From contig JAEWYP010000051.1 of the NCBI GenBank assembly GCA_023395615.1, positions 1 to 52,012 on the forward strand: a stretch of DNA of 52,012 bases, given 5' to 3'. Numbering within the stretch: the stretch's first letter is position 1; each line of letters begins with the position of its first letter. The notes under the pieces are model-generated. The model did not search any database. It was not told the DNA's origin and saw only the letters and a program-made list of their open reading frames with translations. Source of the stretch: Bacillota bacterium. Its GTDB lineage: Bacteria > Bacillota > Clostridia > Christensenellales > Aristaeellaceae. This document shows positions 33,814 through 40,874 of this stretch, in pieces. The position numbers were made by a program, and so were the translations under genes.

Positions 33814-34998
33814 TCAGGCAGTGCAGGCAGGAACGGTGAGGGGGCTCATATCGCGCAGTGTTTTCACAACTCCGGGTAATTCCTTCAAAACCCGCTTCAC
33901 ATCGTCTTCGGTATTGTTGATGCCAAGCGACAGGCGCAGGCTGCCGTGCGCAATCTCGTGCGGAAGGCCGATTGCCAGCAGCACATGCGAAGGGTCCAGA
34001 CTGCCGCTGGTGCAGGCCGAGCCGCTGGAACCTTCGATGCCCAGCAAATCCAGCCGCATCAGCAGCGATTCGCCCTCGATGTAGCGAACGCTTACGTTTA
34101 CGTTGCCGGGCAGGCGTTCGGTCCGGTGACCGTTCAGGCGCACATCCGGGATTTCGGCTAGAATGCCGTCGATCAGCTCATCGCGGAGCTTCGTCATTTT
34201 TGCGGCATACTCCGGCAATTCCGCGACAGCGATTTCAATCGCCTTGCCAAGGCCCACGATGGAGGCCAGGTTTTCGGTGCCCGCGCGAAGCGAACGTTCC
34301 TGCGCGCCGCCGAAAATCAGGTTATTCATCCGTACGCCCTTGCGCACATACAGCGCGCCGACCCCCTTGGGGCCGTGAAACTTGTGTGCGGACAGGGAGA
34401 GCAGATCCACATTCAGTGCGTTCACATCCAGCGGAATTGCGCCGACGGCCTGCACCGCGTCGGTATGGAACAGTACGCCCGCTTCTTTGGCGATTTTTCC
34501 GATTTCGGCGATGGGTTGCAACGTGCCGATTTCGTTGTTGGCGGCCATGATGCTGATGAGCACCGTATCCTCCGCAATCGCCTTTTTCACGTCGTCGGGG
34601 CTGACACGGCCAAATTCGTCCACCGGGAGGTATGTGATGCGGTATCCGTGCTGCTTTTCGAGGTACTCGCAGGTGTGCAGCACCGCATGATGCTCGATCG
34701 AGCTGGTGATGATGTGCTTGCCCTTTTTCGCAAGCATCTCGGTTGCGGAACGAAGCGCCCAGTTATCGCTTTCGCTGCCGCCTGCGGTAAAGTAAATCTC
34801 CTGCGGCTGGGCGTTTAACGCCGCGGCCACCTGTTTGCGGGCGGCTTCCACCGCGCGTTTGGCGTCGCGTCCGACGCTGTGGATGGAGCTGGGGTTGCCG
34901 TAGTGCTCCGTAAAATAGGGAAGCATCGCGTCCAGCACTTCCTTGCGGACGGCTGTCGTCGCTGCGTTATCCATGTAGATGATGTGTTGATCCGTCAT
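33814..34998 (-). CDS. nifS: Cysteine desulfurase (NifS/IscS)
   Basis: A 394-residue PLP enzyme that takes sulfur from cysteine and passes it to the scaffold. The PLP lysine is Lys206 in SLSAHKFHGPKG. The His of SSIEHHAV stacks on the cofactor. The catalytic loop Cys329 lies in SSGSACTSGSLDPSH. The start overlaps the iscR stop codon by 4 nt. NifS is used here in the Clostridial sense; no nitrogenase genes are nearby. Confidence 0.95.
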   Translation of the reverse strand: MTDQHIIYMDNAATTAVRKEVLDAMLPYFTEHYGNPSSIHSVGRDAKRAVEAARKQVAAALNAQPQEIYFTAGGSESDNWALRSATEMLAKKGKHIITSSIEHHAVLHTCEYLEKQHGYRITYLPVDEFGRVSPDDVKKAIAEDTVLISIMAANNEIGTLQPIAEIGKIAKEAGVLFHTDAVQAVGAIPLDVNALNVDLLSLSAHKFHGPKGVGALYVRKGVRMNNLIFGGAQERSLRAGTENLASIVGLGKAIEIAVAELPEYAAKMTKLRDELIDGILAEIPDVRLNGHRTERLPGNVNVSVRYIEGESLLMRLDLLGIEGSSGSACTSGSLDPSHVLLAIGLPHEIAHGSLRLSLGINNTEDDVKRVLKELPGVVKTLRDMSPLTVPACTA

Positions 34999-35420
34999 TT
35001 TCCGTATGCCTCACATTCCCCAGAATAGGTTGCCATATCGCCGAGCGTAATCCCGGCCAGTTCGCGGTTGATGGAATCGGTCAGCTTTTGCCAGGTGTGC
35101 CGCACAGGGCACTGGCAGGCGCGGGAGCAGGCGCTTTCGTCGGCCATGCACTCGCTTAGTTCCAGCGGCCCTTCCATGGCGTCAATGACGTCCAGAACGG
35201 TGATCGCCGCAGGATCGCGGGCAAGCAGGTAACCGCCGCGGGACCCTCGCACGCTTTGCACCAGCCCGGCGCGCCGCAGATTGCCCAACAGCTGTTCCAG
35301 GTACTGCCTGGGGATCCCGGCGGAGGCGACATTTTGCAAACTCTGCGGACCTTCATCCTTGTGGCCGGCAAGGTAGTACATGGCGTAGAGCCCGTATTTG
35401 CCGCGTGTGGAAAGCTTCAT
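34995..35420 (-). CDS. iscR: Rrf2-family Fe-S regulator (IscR type)
   Basis: A 141-residue Rrf2 regulator starting MKLSTRGKYGLYAMYYLA, with the winged helix in the first ~65 residues. Four cysteines, Cys91, Cys98, Cys102 and Cys104, plus His108 lie in the loop region where IscR binds its cluster (E. coli spacing C-x5-C-x5-C-x2-H, here C-x6-C-x5-C-x3-H). It probably represses or activates its own operon by cluster occupancy. ATG at 35420 follows GGAAAGGA. The frame is open nine codons further without support. Confidence 0.93.
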   Translation of the reverse strand: MKLSTRGKYGLYAMYYLAGHKDEGPQSLQNVASAGIPRQYLEQLLGNLRRAGLVQSVRGSRGGYLLARDPAAITVLDVIDAMEGPLELSECMADESACSRACQCPVRHTWQKLTDSINRELAGITLGDMATYSGECEAYGK

Positions 35421-35439
35421 CCGATTTCCTTTCCGATAC

Positions 35440-35496
35440 CCTACCAATTTGATCGGGAATCGAAATTATAATACCATAGGTTTGGTAGGTTGTCAA
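35440..35496 (-). promoter_or_regulatory. iscR promoter with overlapping inverted repeats
   Basis: Minus strand TTGACA (35491-35496), 17-nt spacer, TATTAT (35468-35473). The spacer holds TACCA-N6-TGGTA, and CCTACCAA at 35440-35447 is inverted relative to TTGGTAGG at 35482-35489. These repeats are good candidates for Rrf2-dimer binding and autoregulation. Confidence 0.7.
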
Positions 35497-35540
35497 CGCC
35501 TACGATAAGAAAGATGTCAGAAATGCAAACAGATGAAACG

Positions 35541-35570
35541 AAAAAAGCGGCCGTCCCGATCAGGACAGCC
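35541..35570 (-). terminator. Strong terminator downstream of the structured RNA
   Basis: Minus strand GGCTGTCC pairs with GGGACGGCC (one G-T pair) around a short loop and is followed by GCTTTTTTC. There is no protein-coding gene for 170 nt upstream on that strand. Confidence 0.9.
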
Positions 35571-35573
35571 ACA

Positions 35574-35716
35574 GTTTACTGAAAAAGGCTCATCGGCGTT
35601 GTCGACTGCGGGATGCTAGGGGGTATCACTTCCAAACGGTAAGCTCTACCCCTTGCCACTCTTGCTTCCTGGCATCTGAACCTTTTTAAGCAAGCTGCTT
35701 TTTACTGTAAACAGGT
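35574..35716 (-). ncRNA. Candidate structured RNA, family unknown (6S-like rod?)
   Basis: On the minus strand a nested set of complementary segments forms a rod. GTTTAC/GTAAAC close it, then AAAAAGG with CCTTTTT extended by GGTTCA/TGAGCC (a G-T wobble that is a mismatch on the other strand). GATGC/GCATC, GGGGTA/TACCCC and a CTTACC/GGAAG tip loop follow. A 19-nt bulge lies on the 3' side and a strong terminator follows. Size and rod shape recall 6S RNA, but I see no conserved 6S sequence. It starts about 25 nt after the phosphodiesterase gene and has no clear promoter of its own. Confidence 0.4.
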
Positions 35717-35741
35717 TTATGAACGGTCTGTGGTGATCCTG

Positions 35742-36248
35742 TCAGGATAGCCACTTCATTAAGTCTGCGCGGATTTGCCCGCCGGGTTCCACCAGCACCT
35801 GCGCATAGGCCGTATGGCCCGCCATTCGCTGGCAGATGGCCCCGGGGTTAATCAGGTAAATCCCCCGTACAAATTCCAGCAGGGGGCGGTGGGTATGGCC
35901 GAAGAACGCAACCTGAGCGTGCTGCTCCCGTGCCGCGCACAGCAGCGCCTCATACTGCGTTTTCACGTCGAAGGTATACCCGTGGGTCGCCATCATGCGA
36001 ACGCCATCGGCTTCGAAAACTTCCGTGATCGGGTACTGGAAAGCGGCAAAATCGCAGTTGCCCCGCACACCATAAATCCGTATGTTCGGGTTAGCATCCC
36101 GCAGAATCGGTTCCACCGCGTCCAGATCGCGCACGCCGTCGCCGCAGTGCACGCAGATATCGGGTTTCGTGCCGCGAAGACAGCTTTCCACAGCGTCCCG
36201 GAGCATACCGGGGTTGCCGTGGCTGTCGCTGAAGGCGACGATTTTCAT
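35742..36248 (-). CDS. YfcE/MJ0936-type metallophosphodiesterase
   Basis: A 168-residue calcineurin-like phosphoesterase. The metal-binding motifs are DSHGN (8-12), HCGD (GDGVRD follows), GNCD, THGYTFD and FGHTHRP. The family hydrolyses phosphodiesters such as bis-p-nitrophenyl phosphate; the natural substrate is uncertain. It overlaps the upstream rph-rdgB fusion gene by 4 nt (ATGA), an order common in Clostridia. Confidence 0.92.
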   Translation of the reverse strand: MKIVAFSDSHGNPGMLRDAVESCLRGTKPDICVHCGDGVRDLDAVEPILRDANPNIRIYGVRGNCDFAAFQYPITEVFEADGVRMMATHGYTFDVKTQYEALLCAAREQHAQVAFFGHTHRPLLEFVRGIYLINPGAICQRMAGHTAYAQVLVEPGGQIRADLMKWLS

Positions 36249-37555
36249 AATACCTCCGCGAGCACGGCCCGCATCTGCTCCATGGCACGCGCACGATGGC
36301 TGACCTTGTTTTTCGCCGCTCCGCTCATTTCCGCAAAGGTTTTATCGTTGTGATACAAAAACAGCGGATCGTAGCCGAAACCGCTTTCCCCGCGGGGCGC
36401 GGTCAGCAGGGTGCCTTCGCATTCGCCGCGTACGGTGCGCGTCGCTTCGCCGGGCAGTGCCAGCGCTACGGCGCAGACAAACCGGCAGCTGCGATTGGTA
36501 ACCCCCTCCATGTTTTGAAGCAGCAGCCGGTTGTTCGCGGCGCTGTCTCCGTGCTCACCCGCGTACCGCGCGCTGCATACGCCGGGCGCGCCGTCCAGCG
36601 CGTCCACTGCCAGGCCGCTGTCGTCCGCCAGCACGGGCAGACCGGTTGCTTTCATCACCGCTTCCGCCTTCAGCACAGCGTTTTGCTCGAAGGTGGTTCC
36701 GGTTTCCGCAATATCGTCGGTAAAGCCTACGCTTTGCATGGATACGAGCTCCCAGCCGCCAAGGATGGCGCGAAGTTCCTCCAGCTTATGCGCGTTCCCC
36801 GTCGCCACAACCAGCCGCTGTGCGGGGAGCAGGTGCGCGCCAAAATCGGCCAGCGCCTGCCGCTGGGTGCGCATCAATCCCCGGATGCCGGCGCGCCCGT
36901 AGGCAAGCAGCGTATCCAGTTCGCGCTGCGTAAAGGCCCGGCCTTCGCCGGTGCCCTGCAACTCGATAAATTCACCCCGGTGATTCAGTACCAGGTTCAT
37001 ATCGGTTTGCGCGTTGCTGTCCTCGACGTAGCACAAATCCAGCAGCGGGGTATCGTTCACTAGTCCCGCGCTTACGGCGGCAACCTGACCGACGATCGGA
37101 TTGACTTGCAAAAGGCCGTTCTGTATCAGCTTGTGCACAGCCATCACCAGCGCGACATACGCCCCGGTAATGGAGGCCGTGCGCGTGCCGCCGTCGGCCT
37201 GTAGCACATCACAATCCAGCGTGATGGTACGCTCGCCCAGTTTTTCCATATCGACTGCCTGCCGCAGGGAGCGGCCGATCAGACGCTGAATCTCCACGCT
37301 GCGGCCATCCTTTTTGATACCATCGCGCGGTTTGCGGTGGCCGGTGGAGGCGGGGAGCATTGCGTACTCCGCGGTTACCCAGCCGCGGCCCTGTCCACGC
37401 AGGAACGGGGGCACGCCTTCTTCTACGCTTGCGGTGCAGATCACCCGGGTGTTACCGGTGGAGATCAGGCAACTGCCGTCCGCTGTTTTCATATAATCCG
37501 TTTCAATGGTGCAGGGGCGCGTCTGCATGGGGGCGCGGCCATCCGAACGATTCAT
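36245..37555 (-). CDS. Fused RNase PH and RdgB/HAM1 nucleotide pyrophosphatase
   Basis: A 436-residue two-enzyme fusion. Residues 1-240 are RNase PH, the phosphate-dependent 3' exonuclease that trims tRNA ends (RSDGRAPMQTRPCTI, STGNTRVICTASVE, GWVTAEYAMLPAST, LDCDVLQADGGTRTASITGA, GTGEGRAF). Residues ~247-436 are RdgB/HAM1, which removes ITP, XTP and dITP (VVATGNAHKLEE, FEQNAVLKAEA, ADDSGLAVDAL, GESGFGYDPLF, KNKVSHRARA). Both parts keep their motifs. Most bacteria have them as neighbouring genes; here the stop is gone. ATG has AAAGGA upstream and a good promoter lies 35-60 nt away. Confidence 0.94.
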   Translation of the reverse strand: MNRSDGRAPMQTRPCTIETDYMKTADGSCLISTGNTRVICTASVEEGVPPFLRGQGRGWVTAEYAMLPASTGHRKPRDGIKKDGRSVEIQRLIGRSLRQAVDMEKLGERTITLDCDVLQADGGTRTASITGAYVALVMAVHKLIQNGLLQVNPIVGQVAAVSAGLVNDTPLLDLCYVEDSNAQTDMNLVLNHRGEFIELQGTGEGRAFTQRELDTLLAYGRAGIRGLMRTQRQALADFGAHLLPAQRLVVATGNAHKLEELRAILGGWELVSMQSVGFTDDIAETGTTFEQNAVLKAEAVMKATGLPVLADDSGLAVDALDGAPGVCSARYAGEHGDSAANNRLLLQNMEGVTNRSCRFVCAVALALPGEATRTVRGECEGTLLTAPRGESGFGYDPLFLYHNDKTFAEMSGAAKNKVSHRARAMEQMRAVLAEVL

Positions 37556-37589
37556 GGAAGCACATCCTTTTCAAGGTCGTTTCGTGGGT

Positions 37590-37618
37590 ATTATACGGTG
37601 TTTACCTTGCCTTGTCCA
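37590..37618 (-). promoter_or_regulatory. Promoter of the rph-rdgB operon
   Basis: Minus strand TGGACA, 17-nt spacer, TATAAT, ending about 35 nt upstream of the ATG. Confidence 0.85.
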
Positions 37619-37788
37619 GGTAAACGCTGAATAAATCCCTTTCTCGCCTGCCTTTTCGGAGCACTGCATCTTTAGGTCCGAAAAGCCTTGAAATTGCCAC
37701 GACTCCTTCGGCTTTTCTCACCCCAATCGCCAGCACTCCGCACTGGCAGCCACGAAGTAATTGAATCATCGCTTACCTGGCGCCGCCG

Positions 37789-37817
37789 TTGCGTGGAACG
37801 CGGCTTTGTGCTATCAT
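37789..37817 (+). promoter_or_regulatory. Possible promoter of the rqcH gene
   Basis: TTGCGT, 17-nt spacer, TATCAT, about 33 nt before the ATG. Moderate match. The rest of 37619-37788 shows no gene, tRNA or recognisable RNA. Confidence 0.5.
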
Positions 37818-37849
37818 CATTGGGATTTGAGCGAAGGGGGCACAGAACG

Positions 37850-39601
37850 ATGCCCATGGACGGTTTCACCCTGGCTTTTATGACGAGGGAGCTGAAGGAA
37901 ACGCTTACGGGCGCGCGCGTGGACCGCGTAAACCAGCCGGAGCGTGACGCGCTGTTGCTGCTGTTGCGTAATCAGGGAAAAAACGTGAAACTGCTTTTAA
38001 CGGCCAATGCCGATCAGGCGCGTGTACAGCTGACCGAACAGAATTTTGAAAACCCGGCTGAACCGCCCATGTTTTGTATGCTGATGCGCAAGCACCTGCA
38101 AAATGCCCGCCTTGCCGAAATCGCCCAGTGGAAAGGCGACCGGGTGATGACGTTTACCTTTGAGTGTATGGGCGAGCTGGGCGACGTGGTACGCAAAACG
38201 TTGTTTCTGGAATTGATGGGGCGCTACAGCAACCTGACGCTGGTGGACGAAAAAGGTATTATTGTGGACTGCATCCGCCATGTGAGCGGAGAGATGAGCC
38301 GTGTGCGGCTGCTGGTACCCGGCGTAACCTTTGAGATGCCCCCGGCGCAGGATAAGTTGGACCCCGGCGCGCTGGATGCGGAGACACTGGCGGCCCGGTT
38401 AAGCGCATGTACCTGTTCGCTGGAAAAGGCGTTGGTGCTTAGCATCTCCGGGATCGCGGGCCTGAGCGCGAAGGAAACCTGCGCCCAGCTGGGCATCGAC
38501 GGACAAACGCCCTGTGGGCAGCTGAACGCCACCCAGACGGCGGAGGCGATTGCACATTATTATCGAACGCTTCCGGAACGCTTCGCGCCGGTGACGCAAA
38601 CGGATGCCACGGGTCTTGCGACGGATTATTTTCCCTTTCCTTATATTACATTTGATACGGGGCTTCAAAAACCGCACGCGACGTTCAGCGAGGCGATGGA
38701 CGCATTTTATCTGGGGCGCGATCTGCGCCTGCGGATGCGGGAACGTGGCGCAAGCCTGCAACGGTTGATGAAGAATCATGTTACCCGACTGGAAAAGAAA
38801 AAAGCGATGATGCTCAATACGTTGCAGGACAGCGAAAAGGCGGAGAAGGATCGGATCTTTGGCGAGCTGCTGACCGCGAACCTCCACCGGATCAATAAGG
38901 GCGCTGAAGCTGTTGACGTGACGGATTATTATGATCCCGAACAGCGCACGGTGTGCATTCCGTTATCGCCACAGCTTTCTCCGGCGAAGAACGCGCAATA
39001 TTATTATAAAAAGTACCGTAAAGCCAAAGGCGCGGAACAGTATGCGAAAGAACAGCTTGTAACGATTGAGAAAGAGCTGGATTTGCTGGAGAACGCGCTG
39101 GAGGATCTGGAAAAGTGCGTCACGACGACCGACCTTGCGGAAATTCGTGAGCTGCTTGCGGTAAATGGTTATGTTCACCCGGAACCCGGCGCGCGCAGGA
39201 AGAAAAAACCTCCCGAAGGAAAACCCTACCGCTTTACAGCTCCGGACGGCACAGCGATTGACGTGGGGAAGAACGCACTCCAGAACGACCGGCTTACGCT
39301 GCACGCGAATGCCGAGGAAACCTGGATGCACGCACAGGGAATCCCCGGTTCCCACATTATCGTGCATACCGAAAAAGAACCTTCGCCGGAAACGCTTTTA
39401 TACGGCGCCAAACTGGCTGCGTATTTCAGCAAAGGAAGAAACCATCCCAGTCAGCCGATTGATTACACAAAAAGAAAGTATGTAAAAAAGGCGTCCGGTT
39501 CTCCGGCGGGGCTGGTAACATATACGCACTTTCAAACGATTCTGGTCGGACTTTCCCCGGAAGAAACCGTCACAATTGGCCGGAAGGCCGCTGAGAATTG
39601 A
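37850..39601 (+). CDS. rqcH: Ribosome quality control factor RqcH (NFACT family)
   Basis: A 583-residue NFACT protein (RqcH/Rqc2/FbpA). In Firmicutes it binds obstructed 50S subunits and adds C-terminal Ala tails to stalled chains for degradation; it was earlier annotated as a fibronectin-binding protein. It has the NFACT-N domain (about 1-210, MPMDGFTLAFMTRELKETL), a HhH and coiled-coil middle (about 230-430, with RDLRLRMRERGASLQRLMKNH) and the NFACT-R domain (about 455-575, GKNALQNDRLTLHANAEETW then HAQGIPGSHIIVHT). Start ATG at 37850 with GAAGGGGG upstream; the longer frame lacks support. The GNAT gene begins next to its stop. Confidence 0.93.
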   Translation: MPMDGFTLAFMTRELKETLTGARVDRVNQPERDALLLLLRNQGKNVKLLLTANADQARVQLTEQNFENPAEPPMFCMLMRKHLQNARLAEIAQWKGDRVMTFTFECMGELGDVVRKTLFLELMGRYSNLTLVDEKGIIVDCIRHVSGEMSRVRLLVPGVTFEMPPAQDKLDPGALDAETLAARLSACTCSLEKALVLSISGIAGLSAKETCAQLGIDGQTPCGQLNATQTAEAIAHYYRTLPERFAPVTQTDATGLATDYFPFPYITFDTGLQKPHATFSEAMDAFYLGRDLRLRMRERGASLQRLMKNHVTRLEKKKAMMLNTLQDSEKAEKDRIFGELLTANLHRINKGAEAVDVTDYYDPEQRTVCIPLSPQLSPAKNAQYYYKKYRKAKGAEQYAKEQLVTIEKELDLLENALEDLEKCVTTTDLAEIRELLAVNGYVHPEPGARRKKKPPEGKPYRFTAPDGTAIDVGKNALQNDRLTLHANAEETWMHAQGIPGSHIIVHTEKEPSPETLLYGAKLAAYFSKGRNHPSQPIDYTKRKYVKKASGSPAGLVTYTHFQTILVGLSPEETVTIGRKAAEN

Positions 39602-39612
39602 GGCGAATACTT

Positions 39613-40215
39613 TTGAACCTGAACATCCGAAATGCGACGGAAGCGGATGCGCTGTTTGTGCACGACGTGTACGGTTACTATGCTGAAAATACCAATGTAA
39701 CGTTTACAACAGAAAACCCCGATGTGGAAAGTTACCGGGAGAAAATACGGAATGCTTTGAAGACTTACCCCTTTTTAATTTGTGAGCTGGACGGTACACC
39801 CTGTGCCTTTGCATACGGGGGGCAAATCCGCCCGCACGATGCGTATCGCTGGGGTGTGGAAGCCACGATATATACAACTCCGGACGCGCCGAAACGTGCG
39901 GGGATCGGGCGCACGCTGTATCAGCGCTTACTGGACATTCTGACGCAACAGGGTTTTAAGACGGTATACGGTGTGATCACCGAAGGGAACGAACCCAGCC
40001 TGGCGTTGCACCGCGCCATGGGTTTTTTTCAGGCCGGATGCTTTAAACGGATGGGATATAAAAAGGGCGAGTGGCACGGCGTGGTGTGGATGCAAAAAGA
40101 ACTGGGCGACTTTGAAGGAACACCGGAAGAGCCGGTTCCGTTTATGCAATGGCTGAACACACTGGAAGAATGCGAAAACGGAACAGAAATGGCCGAAAAA
40201 CGCTTGCATAATTAA
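39613..40215 (+). CDS. GNAT-family N-acetyltransferase (Pat/YncA-like)
   Basis: A 200-residue GNAT enzyme. The N-terminal stretch IRNATEADALFVHDVYGYYAEN, then FTTENP, is typical of the phosphinothricin/methionine-sulfone acetyltransferase-like branch. The acetyl-CoA loop is KRAGIGRTLYQRLLDIL, and NEPSLALHRAMGFFQAG is the C-terminal motif. The start is TTG at 39613, with GAGG 9 nt upstream next to the rqcH stop; another TTG at 39598 overlaps that stop. The substrate is unknown. It carries a C-terminal extension of about 40 residues. Confidence 0.85.
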   Translation: MNLNIRNATEADALFVHDVYGYYAENTNVTFTTENPDVESYREKIRNALKTYPFLICELDGTPCAFAYGGQIRPHDAYRWGVEATIYTTPDAPKRAGIGRTLYQRLLDILTQQGFKTVYGVITEGNEPSLALHRAMGFFQAGCFKRMGYKKGEWHGVVWMQKELGDFEGTPEEPVPFMQWLNTLEECENGTEMAEKRLHN

Positions 40216-40287
40216 CCCGGCTATGATATATTAAGTTTCGCGGTTCTGTGAACCCGAAACTGGCATGCGCAAAAGAGGTGAAACTGC

Positions 40288-40488
40288 ATGAAAGAGAAAA
40301 TCCATCCCAAGTATGGCAAGGCAATCGTCCGTTGCGTATGCGGTGAGACGTTCGAGACCGGTTCCACTAAGCCGGAGCTGAAGGTAGAAATCTGCTCCAA
40401 GTGCCATCCGTTCTTTACCGGCAAACAGAAGCTGGTGGACAGCGGCGGCCGTGTGGATCGCTTCAAGAAGCGTTTCAATATCGAATAA
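40288..40488 (+). CDS. rpmE: Ribosomal protein L31 (zinc-binding C+ form)
   Basis: A 66-residue bL31 with the four zinc cysteines in RCVCGE and CSKCHPFFTG (CxC and CxxC). The closing GRVDRFKKRF is typical. GAGGTG precedes the ATG. The C+ form is the zinc-replete paralogue; no C- copy is in the window. A possible TATGAT -10 lies at about 40222. Confidence 0.97.
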   Translation: MKEKIHPKYGKAIVRCVCGETFETGSTKPELKVEICSKCHPFFTGKQKLVDSGGRVDRFKKRFNIE

Positions 40489-40507
40489 TCGTTTGCGAAA
40501 GCCTATC

Positions 40508-40540
40508 AAGCCCGTATTCCTTTCGGAATACGGGCTTTGC
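40508..40540 (+). terminator. Terminator after rpmE
   Basis: AAGCCCGTATTCC pairs perfectly with GGAATACGGGCTT around TTTC; only a short T-run follows. Confidence 0.85.
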
Positions 40541-40623
40541 CATATATAGATAGCCATTCAGATTTTCAATAACTCCAGGGACAGAAAACAAGAGTGTGCT
40601 TAAAACGGTTACATTGGTAATTG

Positions 40624-40651
40624 TTGACAACGAACAAAAATAGCATATAAT
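40624..40651 (+). promoter_or_regulatory. Promoter of the GGDEF gene
   Basis: TTGACA, 16-nt spacer, TATAAT, both hexamers consensus. Confidence 0.88.
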
Positions 40652-40657
40652 TTATGG

Positions 40658-40874
40658 TGAAAATTACATTTGTTCGTAACATCTCCATACACCGGACATT
40701 TGCCTTGCGGGATGTTTATCGTCAAGACAGATTCGCGGGCGTCGCTGATTTGATAATTGATCGGATATAGAATCCGATATAGTAAAAGCAATCCTGCGGC
40801 GCACGCGGGAATGGACAGGTTTCGGGGATCGAAGACCCGCCTTTCCTTCAGACGAAACGATGAAAGGATCGAAA
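40658..40874 (+). promoter_or_regulatory. Long structured 5' leader of the GGDEF gene
   Basis: About 215 nt of untranslated leader. Hairpins include ATCGGAT-N5-ATCCGAT (about 40757-40776), CCTGCG-N5-CGCGGG and GGTTTCG...CGAAGACC. No terminator run of T and no match that I can make to the c-di-GMP-I or -II consensus. Function unknown; a regulatory leader is possible because the downstream protein is a c-di-GMP enzyme. Confidence 0.4.

Noticed and set aside
40658..40874. c-di-GMP riboswitch before the GGDEF gene
   Set aside because: A GCAATCC/GGGAATGG stretch looks faintly like GEMM-I, but the conserved core and tetraloop receptor are missing, so I did not call it.
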